From JALYLC01 sp963743275 (GTDB taxonomy: Bacteria; Actinomycetota; Thermoleophilia; Gaiellales; JALYLC01), in NCBI GenBank assembly GCA_963743275.1, contig CAVUPB010000006.1, positions 434,001 through 498,000 on the forward strand: 64,000 bases of DNA. The letters are read 5' to 3'. The notes under the pieces are model-generated. The model saw only the letters and a list, made by a program, of their open reading frames with translations. It made no database searches and was not told the origin of the DNA. The position numbers and the translations under genes are program-made. Below are positions 23,597-31,224 of the stretch, one piece after another (positions within the stretch are counted from its first letter, which is position 1; the number at the start of each line of letters is the position of its first letter).

Positions 23597-24577
23597 ATGA
23601 CGCTCTACGACCTGCCGCTCGCCGAGCTCGAGACCCACCGCTGCGCGGCGCCCGAGCCGCCCGGCCTCGACGCGTTCTGGGCGCGCACGCTCGCCGAGGC
23701 GCGCGCGCTCGCCGCGCCCGCGCGCTTCGAGCCGTACCGGCCCGAGGCCTACGGCGCCCTCGCCGTCGACGACGTGACGTTCAGCGGCTTCGGCGGCCAT
23801 CCGATCCGCGGCTGGTTCCTGCGCCCGCGCGCGGCAGCCGCACCGCTCGCGTGCGTCGTGACGTACATCGGCTACGGCGGCGGGCGCACCTTCCCCGTCG
23901 ACCACGCGCTCTTCGCCGCCGCGGGACACGCGGTGCTCGTGATGGACACGCGCGGCCAGGGCGGCGAGTGGCTCCCCGGCGCGACGGGCGATCCCGGCGC
24001 GGGCGCCTCGGGCGCCGAGCACCCGGGCGTGATGACGCGCGGCATCGCGTCGCCCGAGACGTACTACTACCGCCGCCTCTACACCGACGCGGTACGGGCG
24101 CTCGAGACCGCGGCGGAGCATCCGCAGGTCGACGCGTCGCGCATCGCCGTGACGGGGTTCAGCCAGGGCGGCGGGCTCTCGCTCGCCGCCGCCGCGCTCG
24201 CGCCCGATCTCGTGCGCCTGTGCATGGCCGACATGCCCTACCTGTGCGACATCGAGCGCGGCGCGCAGATCTCGCCCGAGGCCCCGTACACCGAGCTGAC
24301 CCGCTATCTCGCGCTCCATCCCGAGCGCCACGACGAGATCGTCGCGACGCTGCGCCACGTCGACTGCGCGCTGCTCGCCCCGCGCATCCGCGCGCGCTGC
24401 ATCGTCGGCGTCGGGCTCATGGATCCCATCTGCCCGCCCTCGACGGTGTACGCGGCGTACAACGCCATCACGGCGCCCAAGGAGCTGTGCGTCTTCCCGT
24501 ACGGCACGCACGAGCAGCCGTGGACGCACCGCGAGCGCTGCCTCGCGGAGTTCGCGGCCGAGCTCGGCCGAGCGTAG
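23597..24577 (+). CDS. Acetylxylan esterase / cephalosporin-C deacetylase family hydrolase
   Basis: This 326-residue alpha/beta hydrolase matches the AXE1 family, which removes acetyl groups from sugars and related esters. The N-terminal lead segment PGLDAFWARTL is typical. The triad is visible: Ser189 in GFSQGG, Asp276 in LMDPICPPST and His305 in GTHEQ. The oxyanion-side motifs YIGYGGG and DTRGQGGEW are present, as is the long insertion before the nucleophile elbow. No signal peptide is seen, so it is probably cytoplasmic, consistent with the family. It appears monocistronic. Confidence 0.92.
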   Translation: MTLYDLPLAELETHRCAAPEPPGLDAFWARTLAEARALAAPARFEPYRPEAYGALAVDDVTFSGFGGHPIRGWFLRPRAAAAPLACVVTYIGYGGGRTFPVDHALFAAAGHAVLVMDTRGQGGEWLPGATGDPGAGASGAEHPGVMTRGIASPETYYYRRLYTDAVRALETAAEHPQVDASRIAVTGFSQGGGLSLAAAALAPDLVRLCMADMPYLCDIERGAQISPEAPYTELTRYLALHPERHDEIVATLRHVDCALLAPRIRARCIVGVGLMDPICPPSTVYAAYNAITAPKELCVFPYGTHEQPWTHRERCLAEFAAELGRA

Positions 24578-24635
24578 CGGCGGGAACCAGCGGCGGCCCC
24601 GGCCGGTCAGAGGGCTACCGACCTGGAGGAAGCCC

Positions 24636-25412
24636 GTGTCCCGCTCGTTCCGTATCCGCACCCTCGCGCTCGTGGTGCTCGCCGTCGCGCCCGCGGTCGC
24701 GCTCGCGCTCTCGCTGCGCGGGGGCTCCGACTCCGGCACCGCGTTCGCGGCTGCGACGGCCGCCCCCGCCGACGCGCTCGCGAACGCGCAGCGCACCCTC
24801 ACCTTCAACGGGTCCGGCGACGTCCAGATGCAGCCCGACACGGCGCGCGTCAACGTCTCGGTGCATGGCACGGGCAGCTCGAGCGACGCCGCCCTGGCGG
24901 TCGCGACGTCGAAGATGGAGGCGGTGCTCGCGGCGCTCAAGGCGCTCGACAGCGTCAAGATCACGGACGCCGACCTCGAGACGCAGGGCGTGAACACGTC
25001 GCGCGACTGGGAGCACGAGGGCCGCTACCTGAGCGATCAGTCGCTCGGCATCACGCTGCACGACCCGGCGCGCGCCGGCGTCGTGATCGCCGCCGCGACC
25101 GCCGCGGGGGCCGATTCGGTCGACGGGCCGTCGTTCTCGCTCGACCAGCAGAGCGCGGCCTATCGCGACGCGCTGCGCGCGGCGCTGGCCGATGCGCGCT
25201 CGAAGGCCGACGCGGCCGCCGGGGCGATGGGCGTCAAGATCCTCGGCACGAGCACGATCGTCGAGAACGCGGGCGGCGGCGGGCCGATCATGTACGCCAC
25301 CGACGCGGCGCAGAAGGCCGGCGGCGCGCCGCCGCCGGTGAAGATCGGCCCGGTCACGGTGTCGGCCCAGGTCACCGTGACCTACATCTACGATCCCCCG
25401 CCGGGGGGCTGA
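24636..25412 (+). CDS. SIMPL-domain (DUF541) secreted protein
   Basis: A 258-residue exported protein. A signal peptide with a hydrophobic core (about 8-25) precedes a SIMPL/DUF541 domain. The domain starts with LTFNGSGDVQMQPDTARVNVSVHGTG-like strands and includes the helix SKMEAVLAALKALDSVKITDADLETQGVN. The late segment DARSKADAAAGAMGVKILGT ends the domain. The family is periplasmic or envelope-associated, and its function is largely unknown. A GGAGG sequence precedes the GTG start, so this gene uses normal Shine-Dalgarno initiation. Confidence 0.85.
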   Translation: MSRSFRIRTLALVVLAVAPAVALALSLRGGSDSGTAFAAATAAPADALANAQRTLTFNGSGDVQMQPDTARVNVSVHGTGSSSDAALAVATSKMEAVLAALKALDSVKITDADLETQGVNTSRDWEHEGRYLSDQSLGITLHDPARAGVVIAAATAAGADSVDGPSFSLDQQSAAYRDALRAALADARSKADAAAGAMGVKILGTSTIVENAGGGGPIMYATDAAQKAGGAPPPVKIGPVTVSAQVTVTYIYDPPPGG

Positions 25413-25429
25413 AAGCCACCCGGACACCG

Positions 25430-25435
25430 TAGGAT
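25430..25435 (+). promoter_or_regulatory. -10 hexamer of the SAM-hydroxide adenosyltransferase gene (leaderless)
   Basis: TAGGAT ends 6 nt before the GTG at 25442. Confidence 0.6.
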
Positions 25436-25441
25436 GCCCGC

Positions 25442-26242
25442 GTGACCATCGTCACGCTGCTGTCCGACTTCGGCACGCGCGACACGTATGCCGGCGTGGT
25501 CGAGGGCGCGATCCTGCGGGTCGCGCCCGAGGCGCGCGTGCTGCACCTCACGCACGGCGTGCCCGCGGGGGACGTCGCGCAGGGGGCACGGGCGCTCGCC
25601 GACGCGCTCCCGCACGTGCCGGCGGGCATCCACGTGGCGATCGTCGATCCGGGCGTCGGGACGGACCGGCGCGCGGTCGTGCTCGCGAGCGGCGACGGGC
25701 GCATCCTCGTCGGGCCCGACAACGGCCTGCTCGTGGCCGCGGCCGGGCGCTGCGGCGGCGTGACGGCCGCACACGCCCTCGCGATTCCCCCCGACGCCTC
25801 GCCGACGTTCCACGGCCGCGACGTGTTCGCGCCGGCCGCCGGGCGGCTCGTCCTGGGCGCAGCGCCCGCTGCGCTCGGCGAGGCCGTCGACCCCGCCGGC
25901 CTGGTGCGGCTCGCGCCCACGGGGGCGACCGTCGCCGAGGGGCTCCTGCGGGCCGTGTGCGTGCACGTCGACCGCTTCGGCAACTGCGCGCTCGCCGCGG
26001 TGGCGTCGGATCTGGAAGCCGCGGGGCTCGGCGCCGGCAGCGCGGTAGCGGTCGCGGTGCGCGGACTGCCGCGGGGCGCGGCGCAGCGCGGGCGCACGTT
26101 CGCCGACGTCCCGCCCGGCGCGCTCGTCGTCCTCGTCGACTCCGCGGGCGCCGCGGCGCTCTGCATCAACGGCGGCGACGCGTCGCGCGAGCTGCGCCTG
26201 GCGATCGGCGACGACGTCGAGCTGCGGCTGCCGGTCGACTGA
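25442..26242 (+). CDS. SAM hydroxide adenosyltransferase family protein (DUF62)
   Basis: This 266-residue protein matches the DUF62 family, related to fluorinase. These enzymes hydrolyse S-adenosylmethionine to adenosine and methionine with hydroxide. Landmarks are LLSDFGTRDTYAGVVEG at the N-terminus, HLTHGVPAGDV, VAIVDPGVGTDRRAVVL, LVGPDNGLL, FHGRDVFAPAAGRL, and the C-terminal-domain strand VDRFGNCALA. The fluorinase-specific chlorination/fluorination loop is not apparent, so halogenation is unlikely. It is monocistronic and ends 40 bp before tRNA-Phe. Confidence 0.92.
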   Translation: MTIVTLLSDFGTRDTYAGVVEGAILRVAPEARVLHLTHGVPAGDVAQGARALADALPHVPAGIHVAIVDPGVGTDRRAVVLASGDGRILVGPDNGLLVAAAGRCGGVTAAHALAIPPDASPTFHGRDVFAPAAGRLVLGAAPAALGEAVDPAGLVRLAPTGATVAEGLLRAVCVHVDRFGNCALAAVASDLEAAGLGAGSAVAVAVRGLPRGAAQRGRTFADVPPGALVVLVDSAGAAALCINGGDASRELRLAIGDDVELRLPVD

Positions 26243-26264
26243 CGAGCAGCGCTGCGGCCCGTGG

Positions 26265-26270
26265 TAGCCT
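26265..26270 (+). promoter_or_regulatory. -10 hexamer of tRNA-Phe
   Basis: TAGCCT lies 12 nt before the mature tRNA, the same spacing as upstream of tRNA-Ile. Confidence 0.55.
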
Positions 26271-26282
26271 GGTGCGGCCTGC

Positions 26283-26355
26283 GGCGAGGTAGCTCAGTTG
26301 GTAGAGCACTCGGCTGAAAACCGGGGTGTCGCCGGTTCAAGTCCGGCCCTCGCCA
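26283..26355 (+). tRNA. tRNA-Phe (anticodon GAA)
   Basis: The acceptor stem GGCGAGG pairs with CCTCGCC, with discriminator A at 26355. The D-arm is AGCTCAGTTGGTAGAGC, the anticodon loop CTGAAAA carries GAA at 26316-26318, and the T-loop is TTCAAGT. CCA is not encoded. The next coding frame can begin only 3 nt after the discriminator base. Confidence 0.97.
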
Positions 26356-26358
26356 CTC

Positions 26359-27153
26359 TTGTCCGCCGCCGACCCGCACGCCCTGCTCGAACTCGCCGTG
26401 CGGGCCGCTCGCGCGGCCGGCGCGCTGCTCGTCGAGCGCTTCCACGGGGCGGCGTCCGGCGTCTCCACGAAGAGCTCGCAGACGGATCCCGTGTCCGACG
26501 CCGACCGCGACGCCGAGGCGCTCATCGCCGGTCTCCTGCGCGCGGAGCGGCCGGGCGACGGCCTGCTCGGCGAGGAGGGCGCGGGCGCCGTCGGCGAGAG
26601 CGGCCTCGACTGGGTCGTCGACCCGCTCGACGGCACCGTCAACTTCCTCTACGGCATCCCCCAGTGGGCCGTGTCGATCGCGTGCCGCGACGCCGACGGG
26701 ACGCTCGCCGCGGTCGTGTGCGACCCGGTGCGCGGCGAGACGTTCGGCGCGCTGCGCGGCGGGGGCTGCACGCTCGACGGCGCGGCGCTGCGGATCGGCG
26801 AGTCACCGCCGCTCGCGCGCGCGCTCGTGGGCACGGGGTTCTCGTACCGGGCGGAGGAGCGGAAGCTGCAGGCGGCGATCTTCGCGCGCGTGCTGCCACG
26901 TGCGCGCGACGTGCGCCGCGCGGGGTCGGCGGCGCTCGACCTCGCGTGGGTCGCGGCCGGCCGCCTCGACGTCTTCTACGAGCACGGCCTGGCCGAGTGG
27001 GATCACGCCGCGGGCGACCTGCTCGTGCGCGAGGCCGGCGGGGTCGTGCTGCCCCTGCCCGCCGCGGACGGGCTGCGCCCGGGCGTCGTCGCAGGCCCGG
27101 CGGAGCTGGCCGGCGAGCTCGCCCCGCTGCTGCTGGCAGGTGCCGCGGCATGA
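26359..27153 (+). CDS. Inositol monophosphatase family protein
   Basis: This 264-residue protein belongs to the lithium-sensitive Mg-dependent phosphatase family (inositol-phosphate, fructose-bisphosphate or histidinol-phosphate phosphatases). The metal site is intact: LGEEGAG, WVVDPLDGTVNFLYG at about 83-97, and WDHAAGDLLVREAGG near residue 214. The substrate is not decidable. The open frame runs back into tRNA-Phe. The best start is the TTG at 26359, three bases beyond the tRNA; a GTG at 26398 would trim the first helix. The gene lacks its own promoter and should share the tRNA transcript. It overlaps the arginase-like gene by 4 nt. Confidence 0.88.
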   Translation: MSAADPHALLELAVRAARAAGALLVERFHGAASGVSTKSSQTDPVSDADRDAEALIAGLLRAERPGDGLLGEEGAGAVGESGLDWVVDPLDGTVNFLYGIPQWAVSIACRDADGTLAAVVCDPVRGETFGALRGGGCTLDGAALRIGESPPLARALVGTGFSYRAEERKLQAAIFARVLPRARDVRRAGSAALDLAWVAAGRLDVFYEHGLAEWDHAAGDLLVREAGGVVLPLPAADGLRPGVVAGPAELAGELAPLLLAGAAA

Positions 27154-28052
27154 GCGCCGCTCCGCAGGTGGCGGTGCTCGGCGCCGCGCTCGACCTCGGC
27201 CAGGGCCGCCGCGGCGTCGACATGGGCCCGTCGGCGATCCGCTACGCCGGCCTCGTCGGTCGCCTGGCGGATCTCGGCCTCGGCGTCCACGACCTCGGCA
27301 CGGTCGCCGAGGATCCGATCGAGGCGCTCGCCGCGGGCGACGACCGCGCGAAGTACCTCGACGAGATCCTGGCCGTCTGCGGCGAGATCGCGGGGCACGT
27401 GGAGGCCTGCTGCCGCGCGGGGGAGCTGCCGCTCGTGCTCGGCGGCGACCATTCGCTCGCGCTCGGCGTGTTCGGGGGCCTCGCGCGCGTGCACGGGCCG
27501 GTCGGGGTCATCTGGTTCGACGCGCACGCCGACTGCAACACGCCGGCCACGACGCCGTCCGGGAACGTGCACGGCATGGGCCTGAGCGGCGCGCTCGGCT
27601 GGGGCGGGGCGCGCTTCTCGGGCGAGCGCTGGCCCGCGCCGTCGGTCGACGAGGACCGCACCGTCCTGATCGGCGTCCGCGCGCTCGACCCCGGCGAGCG
27701 CGAACTCCTGCAAGCGTCGCGGGTGCGGGTCTACACGATCTCCGAGGTCGACCGGCTCGGCATGGAGGCCGTGATGCGGGGCGCGCTCGAGCACGTGCGC
27801 GGGTCGGCCCACGTCCACGTCTCGCTCGACATGGACGTGATGGATCCCTTCTGGGCGCCCGGTGTCGGCACCGCGGTGCGCGGCGGCATCTCCTATCGCG
27901 AGGCGCATCTGGCGATGGAGCTGCTCGCCGAGGCGGGCGCGGTCGGCTCGCTCGAGGTCGTCGAGGTCAACCCGATCCTCGACCGCGAGAACATGACGGG
28001 CGAGCTCGCCGTCGAGCTGATCTGCTCGGCGCTCGGTCAGCACATCCTCTAG
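27150..28052 (+). CDS. rocF: Arginase/ureohydrolase family enzyme
   Basis: This 300-residue ureohydrolase has a two-manganese site fully represented by GGDHSLALG (about 95-103), WFDAHADCNTP (about 117-127) and SLDMDVMDPFWAPGVGT (about 227-243). The opening VAVLGAALDLGQGRRGVDMGPSAIRYAGL and the length are those of true arginases (arginine to ornithine and urea). Agmatinase or guanidinobutyrase activity cannot be excluded. The start ATG overlaps the IMPase-like gene (ATGA). Its TAG stop shares the bases CTAG with the stop of the convergent MBL gene. Confidence 0.88.
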   Translation: MSAAPQVAVLGAALDLGQGRRGVDMGPSAIRYAGLVGRLADLGLGVHDLGTVAEDPIEALAAGDDRAKYLDEILAVCGEIAGHVEACCRAGELPLVLGGDHSLALGVFGGLARVHGPVGVIWFDAHADCNTPATTPSGNVHGMGLSGALGWGGARFSGERWPAPSVDEDRTVLIGVRALDPGERELLQASRVRVYTISEVDRLGMEAVMRGALEHVRGSAHVHVSLDMDVMDPFWAPGVGTAVRGGISYREAHLAMELLAEAGAVGSLEVVEVNPILDRENMTGELAVELICSALGQHIL

Positions 28053-28834
28053 CCGAGCGGCAGCGCGAAGCGCTCGCCGGGCGCGAGCAGATGCAGCCGA
28101 TCGCTCGTGCCGGCGCGCTCGAAGGCCGCGCGCAGCGCATCGGCGCCCTCGCTGAAGTGCGCCCAGCCCTCGAAGTGCAACGGCACGACGTGGCGCGCGC
28201 CGAGGATCCCGGCGGCCTCCGCGGCCTGCTCGCTCGTGAGCGTGAGGTGGCCGCCCGGCACCAGCGGGGTCTGCGCCGCGCCGGCGAACAGCAGCGCGAC
28301 GTCGAAGGGGCCGAGCCGGCCCGCGATGGCCCGCACGAGCTCGAGCGATGCGTTGTCGCCGCTCACGTAGACGCTCGGCAGGCCGGGGCCCGAGAGCGCG
28401 AATCCGGTCACCTCGCCGACCAGGTGCTCGCTCCCCTCGGGCCCGTGCAGCGCGGGCACCGCCGTGACGGCGAGCGCGCTGCCGCCCGAGACGTGGAACT
28501 CGAGGCGCTCCCAGCTCGCGAGCGCCTCGACGGTGCCTCCGAGCCGCTCGGCGGCCGCCGGCGTCGAGAGCACGAGCGGGGCGGTCGCGAGGTACGCGCG
28601 ACCGCTGCGGTCGAGGTTGTCGGGGTGCTGGTCGTGCGAGAGGAGGACGGCGTCGACCGGCGGGATCCGGCCGGGCTGCAAGGCCGGCCCGGCGGTTTTC
28701 GTGAGCGCGCGCGTCCCGATCGGATAGGTGCCCGGCGGATCGAACGTCGGGTCGATCAGGAAGCGCGCGCCCGCGTATTCGAGGAGCGCGCTGGGGCCGC
28801 CGAGGTACTGCACGGAGATCGCCGTGCCGGGCAT
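28049..28834 (-). CDS. MBL-fold metal-dependent hydrolase (UlaG-like)
   Basis: A 261-residue metallo-beta-lactamase-fold protein resembling UlaG or NAPE-PLD type hydrolases. After VQYLGGPSALLEYAG come IDPTFDPPG and LLSHDQHPDNLD, a variant of HxHxDH with a Gln. The late acid YVSGDNAS and PLHFEGWAHF supply further metal ligands. The substrate is unknown. The start is taken as the ATG at 28834 because a TATGAC hexamer lies 7 nt upstream. The ATG at 28846, which adds four residues, lies inside that hexamer and has no ribosome-binding site. Confidence 0.85.
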   Translation of the reverse strand: MPGTAISVQYLGGPSALLEYAGARFLIDPTFDPPGTYPIGTRALTKTAGPALQPGRIPPVDAVLLSHDQHPDNLDRSGRAYLATAPLVLSTPAAAERLGGTVEALASWERLEFHVSGGSALAVTAVPALHGPEGSEHLVGEVTGFALSGPGLPSVYVSGDNASLELVRAIAGRLGPFDVALLFAGAAQTPLVPGGHLTLTSEQAAEAAGILGARHVVPLHFEGWAHFSEGADALRAAFERAGTSDRLHLLAPGERFALPLG

Positions 28835-28880
28835 GTGGGAAGTCATAGCGCACGTCGTCGCGGCGGGCGCGCGCGGCCGC

Positions 28881-28886
28881 TAGGCT
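28881..28886 (+). promoter_or_regulatory. -10 hexamer of the aldo/keto reductase gene (leaderless)
   Basis: TAGGCT ends 6 nt before the ATG at 28893. Confidence 0.6.
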
Positions 28887-28892
28887 GACCGC

Positions 28893-29876
28893 ATGGAGCA
28901 GCGGCCGATCCCGCGCCTCGGGCGCGCCGTCTCGTGCGTCGGCTTCGGCGCCTGGCAGCTCGGCGCCGACTGGGGCGACGTCCCCGAGCACGAGGCTGTC
29001 GCCGCCGTCGAGGCGTCGCTGGCCGCCGGGGTCACGTTCATCGACACCGCGGACGTCTACGGCGACGGCCGCAGCGAGCGGGTGATCGGCCGCGTGCTCG
29101 CCGCTCGCACCGGCGAGCGCCCGTTCGTCGCGACGAAGATGGGCCGCCGCGTGCCGCAGGAGCACGCCGAGTACACGCCCGCGCGCTTCCGCGAGTGGAT
29201 CGCCCGCTCGCGCGCGAATCTCGGCGTCGAGCGGCTCGACCTCGTGCAGCTGCACTGCCCGCCGACCGCGGTGATCGAGGACGACGCGCTCTTCGCCGCG
29301 CTCGACGAGCTCGTCGCCGACGACCTCGTCGCGGCCTACGGCGTGTCGGTCGAGACCTGCGACCAGGCGCTTGCCGCGATCGCGCGACCCGGCGTCGCGA
29401 CCGTGCAGATCATCCTCAACGCCTTCCGGCTGAAGCCGCTCGAGCGCGTCCTCCCGGCCGCGCGCGCCGCGGGCGTGGGCATCATCGCCCGTGTGCCGCT
29501 GGCGAGCGGGCTGCTGTCGGGCCGCTACGACAGCGGCACGACCTTCGGCGCCGCCGATCACCGCGCCTACAACCGGCACGGCGAGGCGTTCGACGTCGGC
29601 GAGACGTTCTCGGGCGTGGACTTCGAGACCGGCCTCGAGGCCGTCCGCCGGCTCGCGCCACTGGTGCCGGAGGGTGCCAGCATGGCGCAGTGGGCGCTGC
29701 GGTTCGTGCTCGACCAGCCCGGGGTGTCGGTCGTGATCCCGGGCGCGCGCAACCCCGAGCAGGCGCGGGCGAACGCGGGCGCGGCAGCGCTCGCGCCGCT
29801 CCCCGAGGCCGATCTCGCGGCGGTGCGCGCGATCTACGACGAGCTCATCCGCCCGTCCGTGCACGGGCGCTGGTAG
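28893..29876 (+). CDS. Aldo/keto reductase
   Basis: This 327-residue (beta/alpha)8 NAD(P)H-dependent oxidoreductase has the AKR catalytic tetrad region. It includes FIDTADVYGDGRSERVIGRVL (Asp and Tyr), a lysine in FVATKMG, and the His in LDLVQLHCPP. The coenzyme-binding end reads VIPGARNPEQARANAGAA. The sequence resembles the YhdN/AKR11-type general reductases acting on aldehydes or sugars; the physiological substrate is unknown. The gene is monocistronic with a leaderless-type promoter and converges with rarA. Confidence 0.92.
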   Translation: MEQRPIPRLGRAVSCVGFGAWQLGADWGDVPEHEAVAAVEASLAAGVTFIDTADVYGDGRSERVIGRVLAARTGERPFVATKMGRRVPQEHAEYTPARFREWIARSRANLGVERLDLVQLHCPPTAVIEDDALFAALDELVADDLVAAYGVSVETCDQALAAIARPGVATVQIILNAFRLKPLERVLPAARAAGVGIIARVPLASGLLSGRYDSGTTFGAADHRAYNRHGEAFDVGETFSGVDFETGLEAVRRLAPLVPEGASMAQWALRFVLDQPGVSVVIPGARNPEQARANAGAAALAPLPEADLAAVRAIYDELIRPSVHGRW

Positions 29877-29882
29877 CGCGCG

Positions 29883-31190
29883 TCAGTCGCCGCCGCGCAG
29901 GCGGCGCAGCTCGCGCAGGCGCTCGCCGAGCCTCGCCTCGAGGCCGTGCTCGCTCGGCTCGTAGAAGCGTGAGCCGGCGAGCTCCTCGGGCAGGTGGTCG
30001 TCGGCCACGAATGCGCCCGGCGCGCTGTGGGGGTAGCGGTAGCCGACGCCGCTCCCGAGCTCGCGGGCCCCGCGGTAGCTCGCATCGCGCAGCGCCGCGG
30101 GCGGGCGCGCCGTGGCGTGGGCGCGCACGGCCTCCTGGGCCGCGCCGAGGGACGTCCCGGCCGCATTCGACTTCGGCGCCAGCGACAGGTAGGCCGTCGC
30201 CTGCGACAGCGCGTAGCGGCACTCGGGCAGCCCGACCAGCTCGACCACGCGCGCGCAGGCCACGGCCAGCTCGAGCGCCCGCGGGTCGGCGTTGCCGATG
30301 TCCTCGCTCGCGAGGATCGCGATGCGGCGGGCGATGTAGACCGGGTCCTCGCCGCCCTCGAGCATGACCGCGAGGTAGTACAGCGCCGCGTCCGGGTCGC
30401 TCGCCCGCACGCTCTTGATGAACGCCGAGATGGTGTCGTAGTGCCGGTCGCCGTCGCGGTCGTAGCGCACGGGGCGGCGCTGCACGGCGGCCTCGACGTC
30501 CTCCTCCTCGACCTCCGCGGCCCCGCGCGAGACGGCGTGCTCGTGCGCGAGCTCGAGCGTCGAGAGCGCATGGCGCGCGTCGCCGGCGGCGGTGCCCGCG
30601 ATCGCGAGCAGCACGCCCGGCGGGACCGGCGGGTCGCCCACGGCGGCGGCGCCGCGCTCGAGCACGCCGCGCAGGTCGTCCTCCGAATGGCCCTGGAACT
30701 CGTACAGCCGGCAGCGCGAGACGAGGGCGCCGATCACGGAATGGAACGGGTTCTCGGTCGTCGCGCCGATCAGCGTCACGAGCCCGGACTCGACGACGGG
30801 CAGCAGCGCGTCCTGCTGCGCCTTGTTGAAGCGGTGGATCTCGTCGATGAAGAGCACCGTCCGCCGGCCGCTCGCGCCGAGGCGCTCGCGCGCGCGGCCG
30901 ATCACGGCCTGCACGTCGGCCTTGCCCGCCGACACGGCCGAGAGCTCCTCGAAGACCGATTGCGTGCTCGCGGCGACGATGCGCGCGAGCGTCGTCTTGC
31001 CGGTGCCGGGCGGGCCGAAGAAGAGCGAGGACGACACGCGGTCCTCCTCGATCGCCCGGCGCAGCGCGGCGCCCTCGCCGACGAGCTGGGGCTGGCCGGC
31101 GAACTCGTCGAGCGCTCGCGGGCGCAGGCGGTCGGCGAGCGGCGCATGTGCTGCGCGGCGCTCCTCGGCCGCGTCGTCGAAGAGACTCAC
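29883..31190 (-). CDS. rarA: RarA (MgsA), replication-associated recombination ATPase
   Basis: This 435-residue AAA+ clamp-loader-like ATPase acts at stalled replication forks. Walker A GPPGTGKT is at 59-66, Walker B FIDEIHRF has the acidic pair at 116-117, and sensor 1 TTENPFHSV follows. The typical RarA C-terminal part carries HYDTISAFIKSVRASDPDAALYYLA and IARRIAILASEDIGNADP, then the tetramerisation region. Length and motif spacing are those of bacterial RarA. The GTG at 31190 lies 7 nt after a TAGTGT hexamer. Confidence 0.95.
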   Translation of the reverse strand: MSLFDDAAEERRAAHAPLADRLRPRALDEFAGQPQLVGEGAALRRAIEEDRVSSSLFFGPPGTGKTTLARIVAASTQSVFEELSAVSAGKADVQAVIGRARERLGASGRRTVLFIDEIHRFNKAQQDALLPVVESGLVTLIGATTENPFHSVIGALVSRCRLYEFQGHSEDDLRGVLERGAAAVGDPPVPPGVLLAIAGTAAGDARHALSTLELAHEHAVSRGAAEVEEEDVEAAVQRRPVRYDRDGDRHYDTISAFIKSVRASDPDAALYYLAVMLEGGEDPVYIARRIAILASEDIGNADPRALELAVACARVVELVGLPECRYALSQATAYLSLAPKSNAAGTSLGAAQEAVRAHATARPPAALRDASYRGARELGSGVGYRYPHSAPGAFVADDHLPEELAGSRFYEPSEHGLEARLGERLRELRRLRGGD

Positions 31191-31197
31191 GACAGGG

Positions 31198-31203
31198 ACA
31201 CTA
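31198..31203 (-). promoter_or_regulatory. -10 hexamer of rarA (leaderless)
   Basis: On the minus strand TAGTGT ends 7 nt before the GTG at 31190. Confidence 0.5.
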
Positions 31204-31224
31204 GGAGGTTCGCTGCGTTCGAGC

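Noticed and set aside
25442..26242. Fluorinase or chlorinase function for the DUF62 protein
   Set aside because: The sequence fits the hydroxide adenosyltransferase group. I see no loop insertion typical of the halogenating enzymes and no organohalogen genes nearby.
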